A stretch of 64,000 bases of DNA, taken from assembly GCA_019415525.1 (NCBI GenBank), contig DXZA01000081.1:1-64000 (forward strand). Reading direction: 5' to 3'. Below, one piece after another: positions 1-9,900 of the stretch (position 1 is the first letter of the stretch; every line of letters starts with the position of its first letter). The translations under genes were made by a program, and so were the position numbers. This stretch comes from Tyzzerella sp. GTDB taxonomy: Bacteria > Bacillota > Clostridia > Lachnospirales > Anaerotignaceae. Below the pieces are notes generated by a model that saw only the letters and a program-made list of their open reading frames with translations, did no database searches and had not been told where the DNA came from.

Positions 1-28
1 GTTCATAATGAACCGGATTTTTTTATTA
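1..28 (-). terminator. Probable pyk terminator, cut by the window edge
   Basis: Bases 1-18 are one side and loop of a hairpin (GTTC-ATAAT-GAAC followed by CGGAT). Its outer arm would lie left of base 1. It sits just past the pyk stop codon, so it is probably the pyk operon terminator. The U-tract is not visible. Confidence 0.45.
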
Positions 29-40
29 TATATTTTAATA

Positions 41-1798
41 TTATTCAGGTTTTCCTGAGTAGATAAATCCTTTAACAGGGTCAACTGTTATAAGTGAATC
101 ATTAGCTATAAAATCAACAACTTTTGCATTACACATTATAACAGGTATATCAAGTGCTCTTCCTACGATTTCTGCATGGCAATTTTCTGGATTAGTTACT
201 GGTCCAACAACAATTGCAGATGCTTTTTTCATATATGGAAGAAGCTCATTATTTGTTGATGTTGTTACAAGTATATCTCCTGTTTTAAATTTTTTAGAAG
301 CTTCAGAAGATACTTTAATAACTCTTGCTTTACCGCTTATTTTTTTTGTACCAACACCTGTACCTTTAGCTATTACATCACCAACGATTTCAACTCTTAA
401 TGTATTAGTTGAACCAGATACACCAACAGGTACTCCGATAGCAATTACACAAGTATCTCCATTTTCAGCAAGTCCACTTGAAACAGCCATTTTCATAGCT
501 ACATCAAATACCTCATCAGATTTGATTGGGTTTTTCTTATAAAGAGATGGACGACATCCCCAAACAAGGTTAAGCTGTCTCCAAATCATTTCATCTAAAG
601 CACAAGCTGAGATTGGGCAAGCTGGTCTGAATTTTGAAATCATTCTTGCTGTAAATCCTGATTTTGTAAGAGAACAAATACAAGATGCATGAAGTTCAGC
701 AGCTGTTGTACAAGCAGCATAGCTTATAGCATTTGTAATATTTGTCTGGTCTGGAGTAAATTTACCGCTAAGCTGTTTTACATAATCAATACTTGATTCT
801 GTTTTTTCAGCAATTCTAGCCATTGTAGAAACAGCTTCAACAGGATAATCACCCTTAGCAGTTTCTCCAGAAAGCATAATAGCATCTGTACCATCAAATA
901 TAGCATTTGCAACGTCATTAGCTTCAGCTCTTGTTGGTCTTGGATTTGTAATCATAGACTCAAGCATCTGTGTAGCTGTAATAACTGGTTTGCTGAAATA
1001 GTTTGCTTTTTTAATAAGGTCTTTCTGTACAAGAGGAACTTCTTCTGTTGGAATTTCAACACCAAGGTCTCCTCTGGCAACCATAATACCATCAGCAACT
1101 TCAAGAATTTCATCAATATTATTTACACCGTCACGGCTTTCGATTTTAGCAAAAACCTGAATATCTGAACCACCATTTTCTTCAAGAACTCTCTTAATAT
1201 CGATAATATCACTTGCAGAACGAATGAATGAAGCAAATATACAGTCAAATCCCATTTTGATACCAAATTTGATATCTGCAATATCTTTTTCTGTAAGAGC
1301 AGGAAGGTTTACAGTAACATCAGGTATATTAACACCTTTATTGTCACTTAAAGCTCCACCATTTTCTACACTACATATTACGTCTGTTCCTTTGATTTCT
1401 TCTACTATTAATTCAATAAGACCATCGTCAAGAAGTACTCTTGCACCAACTTCAAGGTCTTTTGGAAGGTCAGCATATGTAACACTTACGATATCCTGAG
1501 TTCCTTCAACTTCTCTTGTTGTAAGAGTAAATTTCTGTCCTTTTTCAAGGTGAACTTTATCAACACCAAATTTTTTAATTCTTATTTCCGGACCTTTTGT
1601 ATCAAGTATAAGAGGGATAGGAGCATTAAGCTCTTCTCTCGCCTGTTTAAGCATATTAATAGTTACACTATGTGATTCATGTGTACCATGTGAAAAGTTA
1701 ATTCTTGCTGCATCAAGACCATTTTTAATAAGGTCTTTTATTATTTCAACACTTCCTGTAGCTGGACCTAAAGTACAAACTATTTTTGTTCTTCTCAT
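41..1798 (-). CDS. pyk: Pyruvate kinase with C-terminal PEP-utilizer-type domain
   Basis: Converts PEP and ADP to pyruvate and ATP, the last step of glycolysis, in the cytosol. The 585-residue protein opens with RRTKIVCTLGPAT and carries the kinase signature region around ITATQMLESM. It then has an extra domain of about 95 residues at the C-terminus, with a conserved His near residue 541 in the context CHAEIVGRALDIP. This domain resembles the mobile phosphohistidine domain of PEP-utilizing enzymes and is typical of Bacillus- and Clostridium-type pyruvate kinases. AGGAGG lies at good spacing upstream of the ATG. It follows pfkA by 30 nt and is surely co-transcribed with it, pairing the two committed glycolytic steps. 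Confidence 0.97.
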   Translation of the reverse strand: MRRTKIVCTLGPATGSVEIIKDLIKNGLDAARINFSHGTHESHSVTINMLKQAREELNAPIPLILDTKGPEIRIKKFGVDKVHLEKGQKFTLTTREVEGTQDIVSVTYADLPKDLEVGARVLLDDGLIELIVEEIKGTDVICSVENGGALSDNKGVNIPDVTVNLPALTEKDIADIKFGIKMGFDCIFASFIRSASDIIDIKRVLEENGGSDIQVFAKIESRDGVNNIDEILEVADGIMVARGDLGVEIPTEEVPLVQKDLIKKANYFSKPVITATQMLESMITNPRPTRAEANDVANAIFDGTDAIMLSGETAKGDYPVEAVSTMARIAEKTESSIDYVKQLSGKFTPDQTNITNAISYAACTTAAELHASCICSLTKSGFTARMISKFRPACPISACALDEMIWRQLNLVWGCRPSLYKKNPIKSDEVFDVAMKMAVSSGLAENGDTCVIAIGVPVGVSGSTNTLRVEIVGDVIAKGTGVGTKKISGKARVIKVSSEASKKFKTGDILVTTSTNNELLPYMKKASAIVVGPVTNPENCHAEIVGRALDIPVIMCNAKVVDFIANDSLITVDPVKGFIYSGKPE

Positions 1799-1828
1799 AT
1801 TACTTATGTTTCCTCCTATGTTAACAAA

Positions 1829-2806
1829 TTAGATTGATAAAACTTTGATTATATCATACATTTCTTTATCAAATTCTTTCTGCATTGAAAGAGCTTCTTC
1901 AATATCGATTGTCTGATATTCTCCTTTGTTATATGCAACAATTTTGTTTACATTGCCTTCCATAATTGATTTAACTGCAATATAACCCATTCTTGAAGCA
2001 TGTATACGGTCTAAAGCTGTTGGTGTACCACCTCTCTGAAGATGTCCAAGTATTGTAGCTCTAGTCTGAATTCCTGTTGTATCCTGAATTTCTTTAGCAA
2101 GTTCCTGTGAACCTCCAATACCTTCTGCAACTACAATAAGGTTGTGGTGTTTACCTTTACTTCTGTTTTCAAGAATTTGTTTGATAACTCTTTCACTTGT
2201 AGCAAGTTCTTTTTCTTCTGGTATAAGAACTTCTTCAGCACCGCCACCCATTGCACACCATAAAGCAATGTATCCAGCATCTCTACCCATAACTTCACAA
2301 ACAGAACATCTTTCATGTGAACCTGTAGTATCTCTTAACTTACTAATAGCTTCAACTCCTGTATTAACAGCAGTGTCAAAACCGATTGTATATTCTGAGC
2401 ATCTAATATCAAGGTCGATTGTAGCAGGAATACCGATACAGTTTACACCATATTTCATAAGTGCTTTACAACCATTAAATGAACCGTCACCACCAATAAC
2501 AACAAGTGCATCAAGTCCTAAAATTTTATAAATATTAGCTGCTTTCTGCTGACCTTCTTCTGTAAGCATTTCAAGAGCACGAGCTGAATGAAGTATTGTA
2601 CCACCTCTGCTTAAGATTTCAGATACATCTTTACCTTTAAGGTCTTTAATATCACCATTCATAAGACCGTTGTAGCCTTTTCTAATACCTACTACCTGTA
2701 TATTATTATTAAGTGCAGTTCTAACAACAGCTCTTAAAGCTGCATTCATTCCTGGTGCATCTCCACCACTTGTAAGAACTCCTATTTTTCTTATTTCTTT
2801 TTCCAT
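1829..2806 (-). CDS. pfkA: 6-phosphofructokinase
   Basis: Phosphorylates fructose 6-phosphate to fructose 1,6-bisphosphate. At 325 residues it has the normal length of bacterial PfkA. The ATP-type GGDGS motif is at 105-109. The catalytic loop reads PATIDLDI (127-134): the base Asp131 and Asp133 are kept, but the residue matching E. coli Gly124 is Ala128 and the one matching Asn128 is Leu132. Gly at the GGDG position argues for ATP rather than pyrophosphate as donor. AGGGAGGT precedes the ATG. A -10-like TATAAT (2829-2834) lies upstream without a good -35. The order dnaE, pfkA, pyk is common in Firmicutes. Confidence 0.95.
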   Translation of the reverse strand: MEKEIRKIGVLTSGGDAPGMNAALRAVVRTALNNNIQVVGIRKGYNGLMNGDIKDLKGKDVSEILSRGGTILHSARALEMLTEEGQQKAANIYKILGLDALVVIGGDGSFNGCKALMKYGVNCIGIPATIDLDIRCSEYTIGFDTAVNTGVEAISKLRDTTGSHERCSVCEVMGRDAGYIALWCAMGGGAEEVLIPEEKELATSERVIKQILENRSKGKHHNLIVVAEGIGGSQELAKEIQDTTGIQTRATILGHLQRGGTPTALDRIHASRMGYIAVKSIMEGNVNKIVAYNKGEYQTIDIEEALSMQKEFDKEMYDIIKVLSI

Positions 2807-2890
2807 TTAAAATACCTCCCTGTTTTATATTATACCTTGCTCTAAAAATTTTATTAGATTTTATCCAATAAAATTATTACCTAAATTTAT

Positions 2891-2924
2891 TAAAAAATAT
2901 ATATCAATGGCAAAAAGCCCATTG
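2891..2924 (-). terminator. Probable terminator after mtrB
   Basis: A six-base-pair stem (CAATGG 2905-2910 with CCATTG 2919-2924) follows the mtrB stop codon and runs into a TATATATATTTTTT tract on the minus strand. It would separate dnaE-mtrB from pfkA-pyk, perhaps incompletely. Confidence 0.5.
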
Positions 2925-2936
2925 TTGTTTAAATAA

Positions 2937-3173
2937 TTATACATCTCCAGTTGTTATCTCTCCAAACTGTGTGTATATAACAGCTTTTCCTCTTATTTTA
3001 ATAGCAGATGTATTTTCTGTAAACTGTGCTATTAAAACTTCACCTGTATCGAGTTTTTCTGTATGATGAATTTTTGTATCTTCACCACGTGTAACTCCTA
3101 TTATATTAACGCCCTTTTCAAGGGCTTTTACACATACATATGGCGTATTTATAGAATCTATTCTATTTTCCAT
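2937..3173 (-). CDS. mtrB: trp RNA-binding attenuation protein (TRAP)
   Basis: TRAP forms an 11-subunit ring that binds tryptophan and then wraps (G/U)AG-repeat RNA, ending transcription or blocking translation of trp genes in Bacillus. This 78-residue protein aligns without gaps to B. subtilis MtrB over residues 13-73, offset by three: VNIIGVTRGEDTK, HHTEKLD and AQFTENTSAIK. The RNA-binding Lys-Lys-Arg set is intact (Lys40, Lys59, Arg61), as are Thr28, Gln50, Thr52 and Thr55 of the tryptophan pocket. Asn54 replaces His51 of B. subtilis. It lies 22 nt after dnaE, apparently in the same transcript, and not near any trp gene in this window. From sequence I expect a working TRAP; its targets are unknown. 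Confidence 0.92.
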   Translation of the reverse strand: MENRIDSINTPYVCVKALEKGVNIIGVTRGEDTKIHHTEKLDTGEVLIAQFTENTSAIKIRGKAVIYTQFGEITTGDV

Positions 3174-3195
3174 TGTTTCTATCCCCTTTTATATA

Positions 3196-6100
3196 CTATT
3201 TTTCCTTTATACTTACACAATCATTTCCAACATACTGTTTAAGTTCAGAAATTAAATTATTATTTTGATTTACCCAATACTTCCTATCAGCTTTATATAC
3301 ATTACCTTGATTTATATCTTTTATATATACAGGACAATTACCTGAATATTTTGAAAGTATAGGAATAACATCATCAATTTTAATATTGTTATTTTTTCCT
3401 ATAATTATACCAACAGATAACCATTTTTTTTCTGTATCAGAATCATTTATATCTTTTATATATTCACATATAATTTTGCCATCTTCTTCATCAGAAATAT
3501 TTACTCTGCCTTCAATTATTATAACATTTTCTTCCGATATAAGTTCAGAAAATCTCTCATATATATTAGGAAAAACAACAGCCTCAATAGTACCATGCAT
3601 ATCTTCTATTGTAATAAACGCCATTTGTTTATTATTTTTTGTATATTTTTTTGTTATACTAGATATTAAACCACCTACTATAACATTTTGATTATCTTTA
3701 AGTTCATTATTCTCTTCTCTTGTATCAAGCATAAACTCAAGACTTGTACAGCTTATTTTTCTTTTAAGAAGTTCCTCATATTCTGAAAGGGGATGACCAC
3801 TTATATATATTCCTAAAACCTCTTTTTCCATAGATAGTATCTTATTACTTGAAAATTCATCAATATCTGGAAGGCTGTCTATATAAGCATTGCTGTTAGA
3901 ACCATTATCATCTGCCCCAAAGTCAAATAAATTAAGCTGACCTTCTATATTATTTTTTTTAGATTGGTTAATACCATCAATAATATTTTTATATGATGCC
4001 ATATACTGGCTTCTTTTTCCACCAAAAGAATCAAATGCGCCAGATTTTATAAAACTTTCTATACATCTTTTGTTTATATCATTACCATCAATTCTATTAC
4101 AAAATTCTGTAAGACTTTTATAATATCCATTTTTTTCTCTCTCTGTTACAATAGATTTTATCATATTTCGACCAACATTTTTTATTGCTGCAAGTCCAAA
4201 TCGTATTTTACCATTATATACTGAAAAATGTCCATATCCTTCATTTATATCTGGTGGAAGAAGTTCTATACCCATCTTTTTACATTCTTCAATATATCCT
4301 GATACTTTTGATGTATTATCCATTATTGATGTCATAAGAGCTGCCATAAATTCAACTGGATAATGATACTTTAACCAAGCTGTAACATATCCAATAACAG
4401 CATAACAAGCTGCATGTGATTTATTAAAAGCATATTTTGCAAAATCAGTCATTTCATCAAATATTTTTTCTGCAATATCTGCTGGAATACCATTTTTAAC
4501 ACAACCAGGAACTTCTCCTTCTATTCCATAAACAAAGTTTTTTCTTTCCTCTGCCATGACAGACTCTTTTTTCTTTGACATAGCTCTTCGTACAAGGTCA
4601 CTTCGTCCAAGGCTATATCCAGCAAGGTCACGAACAATTTGCATAACCTGCTCTTGATAAACAATACAGCCATAAGTCGTATTAAGAATAGGTTTTAAAG
4701 AATCATGAGTATATTTAATATCATTCTGATTATTTTTACCTTTTATATATTTAGGTATAAAATCCATAGGACCAGGACGATATAAAGAAATTCCCGCTAT
4801 TAAATCTTCTAATCTTGTAGGCTGAAGTTCTCTCATAAACTGCTTCATGCCATTACTCTCAAGCTGAAAAACGCCTTCTGTTTTACCTTGAGAAATCATT
4901 TCATAAACACCAGCATCATCATCTGGTATATTATCAATATCTATTGAAATGCCATGTATTCTTTCAATTTCTTTAATAGCATTTTGAATTACTGTAAGAG
5001 TTCTAAGTCCAAGAAAATCCATTTTTAAGAGACCTAACTCTTCAAGTGTTGTCATAGTAAACTGAGTAGTTATAGCACCATCATTAGAATTTAATGGCAC
5101 ATATTCCATAACAGGGTCACGACAAATAACAACACCTGCTGCATGGGTAGAGGAATGTCTTGGAAGACCTTCAAGTCTCATTGACATATCTATAAGATAC
5201 TTTGTATTTTCATCTTCATTATATGCCTTCATAAGCTCCGGATTCATTTCTAAAGCTTTTTTAATTGTTATACCTAATTCAGTAGGTATCATTTTTGAAA
5301 CTTTATCTACGTCTGCATAAGGCATAGCAAGTGCTCTACCTACATCTTTTATGGCAGCTCTTGCAGCCAAAGTACCAAAAGTTATTATTTGAGCAACATG
5401 GTCTTCACCATATTTTCTTATTACATAATCTATTACCTCTTGACGTCTTTCATAACAAAAATCAACGTCAATATCAGGCATACTTACTCTTTCCGGATTT
5501 AAAAATCTTTCAAAAATAAGGTCATATTTTATAGGGTCAATAGTTGTTATAGAAAGACAGTATGAAATAATACTTCCTGCTGCAGAACCTCTACCAGGAC
5601 CAACTATAATACCATTATCCTTTGCATATTTTATAAAATCCCAAACTATAAGAAAATAATCTACATATCCCATTTGCTCTATAATATCAAGCTCATATAT
5701 AAGTCTTTCTTTTAGTTCTTGTGATGGATTTTTATATTTTTTGTAAAATCCGTCAAAACAAAGTTCTCTAAGATATTGGGCAGCAGTTTTTCCTTCAGGA
5801 ACATCAAATTTTGGCAATTTCAAATCATGAAACTTAAATTCAACATTACACCTTTGAGATATTTTCCAAGTATTTTCAAGAGCCTCTTCTGCATAAGGAA
5901 ATAACTCATACATCTCATCAATTGATTTCAAATAAAACTGACTTCCTTCATATCTCATTCTATCTTCATCATTTACAGTTTTACCTGTTTGTATACAAAG
6001 AAGTATATCATGAGGAACACTATCCTCTTTATTTATATAATGACTATCATTTGTGCATATAAGTGGTATACCTGTTTCTTTACTCATTCTTATAAGAGAA

Positions 6101-6681
6101 TGATTTACTATTTTTTGTTCTTTTATTCCGTGGTCTTGAAGTTCAAGAAAAAAGTTACCTCTTCCGAATATTTCATCATATTCAAGGGCAACTTCTTTTG
6201 CTTTTTCATATGAAACCTGAAGTATATTTCTAGAAACAGGACCAGCAAGACATGCACTTGAAGCAATAATGCCTTTATGATATTTCTTTAAAAGTTCAAT
6301 ATCTATTCTAGGTTTATAATAAAAACCTTCTATAAAGCCATAAGACACAAGCTTTATAAGGTTTTGATATCCTTCATTATTCTCTGCAAGGAGTACAAGA
6401 TGACAATAATTAAAACCTGTATTTTCTTTAGAAAATCTTGATTTAGAAGCAACATAAACTTCACAACCAATGACAGGTTTTATACCTTGTGCTTTAGCCT
6501 CTTTATAAAACTCAATAGCACCATACATAGCTCCATGGTCAGTTATAGCCAACGCATCCATGTTAAGTTCTTTAGCCCTTGCAATAAGTTCTTTTATTTT
6601 TGCAGAACCATCAAGAAGACTATATTCAGTGTGTACATGTAAGTGTGTAAAATGTTTTTTATTCTTAACTGAATTTTCCAT
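3196..6681 (-). CDS. dnaE: DNA polymerase III subunit alpha (DnaE)
   Basis: Replicative C-family DNA polymerase; in Firmicutes it works beside PolC, extending primers. The 1161-residue protein has an N-terminal PHP domain (HLHVHTEYSLLDGS), the polymerase palm with the acidic motif PDIDVDF (near residue 405), helix-hairpin-helix and beta-binding regions, and a C-terminal OB fold near residues 990-1075. AGGAAGGAG lies upstream at a longish spacing. The 287-nt region before it, up to the nifJ terminator, gives no promoter I trust. Confidence 0.97.
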   Translation of the reverse strand: MENSVKNKKHFTHLHVHTEYSLLDGSAKIKELIARAKELNMDALAITDHGAMYGAIEFYKEAKAQGIKPVIGCEVYVASKSRFSKENTGFNYCHLVLLAENNEGYQNLIKLVSYGFIEGFYYKPRIDIELLKKYHKGIIASSACLAGPVSRNILQVSYEKAKEVALEYDEIFGRGNFFLELQDHGIKEQKIVNHSLIRMSKETGIPLICTNDSHYINKEDSVPHDILLCIQTGKTVNDEDRMRYEGSQFYLKSIDEMYELFPYAEEALENTWKISQRCNVEFKFHDLKLPKFDVPEGKTAAQYLRELCFDGFYKKYKNPSQELKERLIYELDIIEQMGYVDYFLIVWDFIKYAKDNGIIVGPGRGSAAGSIISYCLSITTIDPIKYDLIFERFLNPERVSMPDIDVDFCYERRQEVIDYVIRKYGEDHVAQIITFGTLAARAAIKDVGRALAMPYADVDKVSKMIPTELGITIKKALEMNPELMKAYNEDENTKYLIDMSMRLEGLPRHSSTHAAGVVICRDPVMEYVPLNSNDGAITTQFTMTTLEELGLLKMDFLGLRTLTVIQNAIKEIERIHGISIDIDNIPDDDAGVYEMISQGKTEGVFQLESNGMKQFMRELQPTRLEDLIAGISLYRPGPMDFIPKYIKGKNNQNDIKYTHDSLKPILNTTYGCIVYQEQVMQIVRDLAGYSLGRSDLVRRAMSKKKESVMAEERKNFVYGIEGEVPGCVKNGIPADIAEKIFDEMTDFAKYAFNKSHAACYAVIGYVTAWLKYHYPVEFMAALMTSIMDNTSKVSGYIEECKKMGIELLPPDINEGYGHFSVYNGKIRFGLAAIKNVGRNMIKSIVTEREKNGYYKSLTEFCNRIDGNDINKRCIESFIKSGAFDSFGGKRSQYMASYKNIIDGINQSKKNNIEGQLNLFDFGADDNGSNSNAYIDSLPDIDEFSSNKILSMEKEVLGIYISGHPLSEYEELLKRKISCTSLEFMLDTREENNELKDNQNVIVGGLISSITKKYTKNNKQMAFITIEDMHGTIEAVVFPNIYERFSELISEENVIIIEGRVNISDEEDGKIICEYIKDINDSDTEKKWLSVGIIIGKNNNIKIDDVIPILSKYSGNCPVYIKDINQGNVYKADRKYWVNQNNNLISELKQYVGNDCVSIKEK

Positions 6682-6817
6682 AATTAATCACTTAATATCT
6701 CCTTCCTGATTTTTCATTATATATTTTATCACAAAAGTTATTAATAATAAAATACCACATACACATTAAAAATAAAATTTACATTTTAAATTACTACTAT
6801 AAAAACAGTACAACTTT

Positions 6818-6897
6818 TAGTATGCATAATGCTTAAAATAATATCATTTTTCGTCATATTATATGATATGTTTTCATAAATAATATTTAGCATACTA
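6818..6897. repeat. Long-span inverted repeat in the dnaE-nifJ intergenic region
   Basis: TAGTATGC (6818-6825) is matched by GCATACTA (6890-6897), with a shorter palindrome TCATATTATATGA between them. The region is extremely AT-rich, so chance is possible. No ORF with a ribosome-binding site lies here. Confidence 0.3.
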
Positions 6898-6920
6898 TAA
6901 TTTTTTTTGACTTTTCATAT

Positions 6921-6951
6921 TAAAAAAGAGCTGACCAAAAGGTCAGCCCTT
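6921..6951 (-). terminator. nifJ terminator
   Basis: Strong stem GGGCTGACC-TTTT-GGTCAGCTC followed by TTTTTT on the minus strand, directly after the nifJ stop codon. Confidence 0.92.
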
Positions 6952-6968
6952 AAAATTATTCATCAAAA

Positions 6969-9900
6969 TTACTGCTGTTCAGCAAGTCTTTTGTATGATT
7001 CATATCTTTCTTTAGCATCCTGTTCTGTCTTAGCGAAGAGTTCTTCAGCTATTTCAGGGAATGTTCTCTTAAGTGAGCTGTAACGAACTTCACTTGCAAT
7101 GAATTCCTGGAAGTTTCCAGTTGGTTCTTTAGAGTCTAATGTAAATGGATTCTTTCCTTCTGCTTTAAGAAGTGGATTGAATCTATACATATGCCAGTAA
7201 CCAGCTTCAACTGCACGTTTGATTTCATTCTGAGCACCGCTCATACCACCTTTAATACCGTGGTTGATACATGGAGCATAAGCAATGATAAGAGATGGTC
7301 CATTGTATTCTTCAGCTTCTTTAAGAGCTTTTACAAGCTGTGCCTGATTAGCACCCATAGCAACCTGTGCTACGTATACATAACCATAGCTCATAGCCAT
7401 CATACCAAGGTCTTTTTTCTTAACTCTCTTACCTGATGCAGCGAACTGTGCAACAGCAGATGTTGGTGTAGCTTTTGAAGCCTGTCCACCTGTATTTGAG
7501 TAAACTTCTGTGTCAAATACAAAGATATTAACGTCTTCACCTGAAGCAAGAACGTGGTCTACACCGCCGTAACCGATATCATAAGCCCATCCGTCACCAC
7601 CGAATATCCACTGTGATTTTTTAACAAGCTGATCTTTATTTTCAAGTACGAAATCAACGATTTCTTTAGCTTCTCCATCAAAGCTTCCTGCTGTAAGAAC
7701 TTCTACAAGTTTAGCAGATGCAGCTTTTGAAGCTTCACCCTGTGCCATTGTATCAATCCAAGCTGTTGCAGCTTCTTTTACATCTTCAGCACAACCCATA
7801 GCCATAAGAGCTTCAAGTTTACCTTTGATGTTTTCTCTCTGCTGTCTTACAGCTGTTGCCATACCTAAACCAAATTCAGCATTATCTTCGAATAATGAAT
7901 TTGACCAAGCAGGACCTTTACCTTCATGGTTTGTTGTATATGGTGTTGTAGGAGCTGAACCACCCCAGATTGATGAACAACCTGTTGCATTAGCTACATA
8001 CATTCTATCACCAAAGAGCTGTGTGATAAGTTTAGCATATGGTGTTTCACCACAACCAGCACAAGCACCTGAGAACTCAAGTAATGGCTGTTCGAACTGG
8101 CTACCTTTAACAGACATTTTGTCCATTGGGTTAGCTTTTGGAGAAAGTGACATTGCATATTCCCAGTTAGCAGCTTCAGCTGACTGAGTAGCAAATGGTT
8201 TCATAACAAGAGCTTTTTCTTTAGCAGGGCAAACTTTAGCACAGCTTCCACAACCAAGACAGTCAAGTGAAGAAACCTGCATTCTGAATTTATATCCTTC
8301 AAATCCTTTTCCTTTAGCCTGTACAGAAACGAATTCAGCTGGAGCATTTGCAGCTTCTTCTTCTGTTAAAAGGAATGGTCTGATTGTAGCATGTGGACAT
8401 ACATAAGCACACTGGTTACACTGTATACATTTTTCTGGGTCCCATTCTGGAAGGTCAACAGCAACACCACGTTTTTCGTAAGCAGCTGTACCAACTGGAA
8501 CAGTACCATCTTCGTGTCCAAGGAATGCACTTACAGGAAGGTTATCTCCAAGACGTGCATTTACACTCTTAACGATTGTTTCAACATATTTTGGAAGTTC
8601 AACTGTTTCTTCAACTTTTGTTTCAGAAGCATTAGCCCAATCAGCAGGAATAGCAAATTCTTTAGCACCATCTACACCCTGGTCAACAGCAGCATAGTTC
8701 ATGTTAAGGATTGCATCACCTTTTTTACCATATGATTTTTTGATAGCAGCTTTCATGTAGTCTACTGCTTCATCAATAGGAATGATGTTTGCAAGTTTGA
8801 AGAATGCTGACTGTAATACAGTATTAATTCTGTTTCCAAGACCGATTTCTTTAGCAATCTGTGTACCATTGATTACATAGAATTTAGCATTCTTTGTAGC
8901 AAGAGCTTTTTTCATTTCTGCTGGAAGGTTAGCTTCGATTTCATCAGCTGACCATTCTGTATTAAGAAGGAATGTACCACCATTCTTTAAGTCAGAAACC
9001 ATATCATACATATGAACATATTCCTGTTTGTGACAAGCTACGAAGTCAGCTTTTTTAACAAGGTATGTTGAACGAATTGGTTTTTTACCGAAACGTAAGT
9101 GTGACTGTGTGATACCGCCTGATTTCTTTGAGTCATAATCAAAATATGCCTGAGCATACATATCTGTATGGTCACCAATGATTTTGATTGAGTTTTTATT
9201 AGCACCTACAGTACCGTCAGCACCAAGTCCCCAGAATTTACAACTAATTGTTCCGTTATCTCCGTTTACATCAATGTCTTCTCCAACTTCAAGAGAAAGA
9301 TTTGTTACGTCGTCAACGATACCAATTGTAAAGTGGTTTTTAGGAGCATCAAGTTTAAGGTTGTCATATACTGCAATAATCTGAGCAGGTGTTGTATCTT
9401 TTGAACCAAGACCATAACGTCCTGCAACAACAACTGGTTTGATATCAGCTTCAAAGAGAGCTGTACAAACATCCTGATATAAAGGTTCGCCTAATGCACC
9501 AGGTTCTTTTGTTCTATCAAGAACAGCAATTTTCTTAACTGTTTTTGGAATAGCAGCAAGCATTTTTTCTGGTACAAATGGTCTGTAAAGATGTACTTTA
9601 AGAAGACCAACTTTTTCACCTTTAGCTGTTAAGTAATCAATTGTTTCTTCGATAGCTTCACATACAGAACCCATAGCAATGATTAATCTGTCTGCATCTT
9701 CAGCACCGTAGTAATTGAAAAGGTTATATGTTCTTCCTGTTATTCTGCTGATTTCTTTAAGGTATTCTTCAACAACAGAAGGAATATTTTCATAATATTT
9801 ATTTGAAGCTTCTCTTCCCTGGAAGTAAATATCAGGGTTCTGAGCTGTACCACGAAGAACTGGATGTTCTGGGTTTAATGAATTTCTTCTGAATTCATTA

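Noticed and set aside
1224..1499. Plus-strand ORF opposite pyk, and many similar frames opposite dnaE, nifJ, addB, xseA and others
   Set aside because: They are antisense shadows of strongly conserved genes, lack ribosome-binding sites and have unnatural composition (Ser/Phe/Ile-rich).
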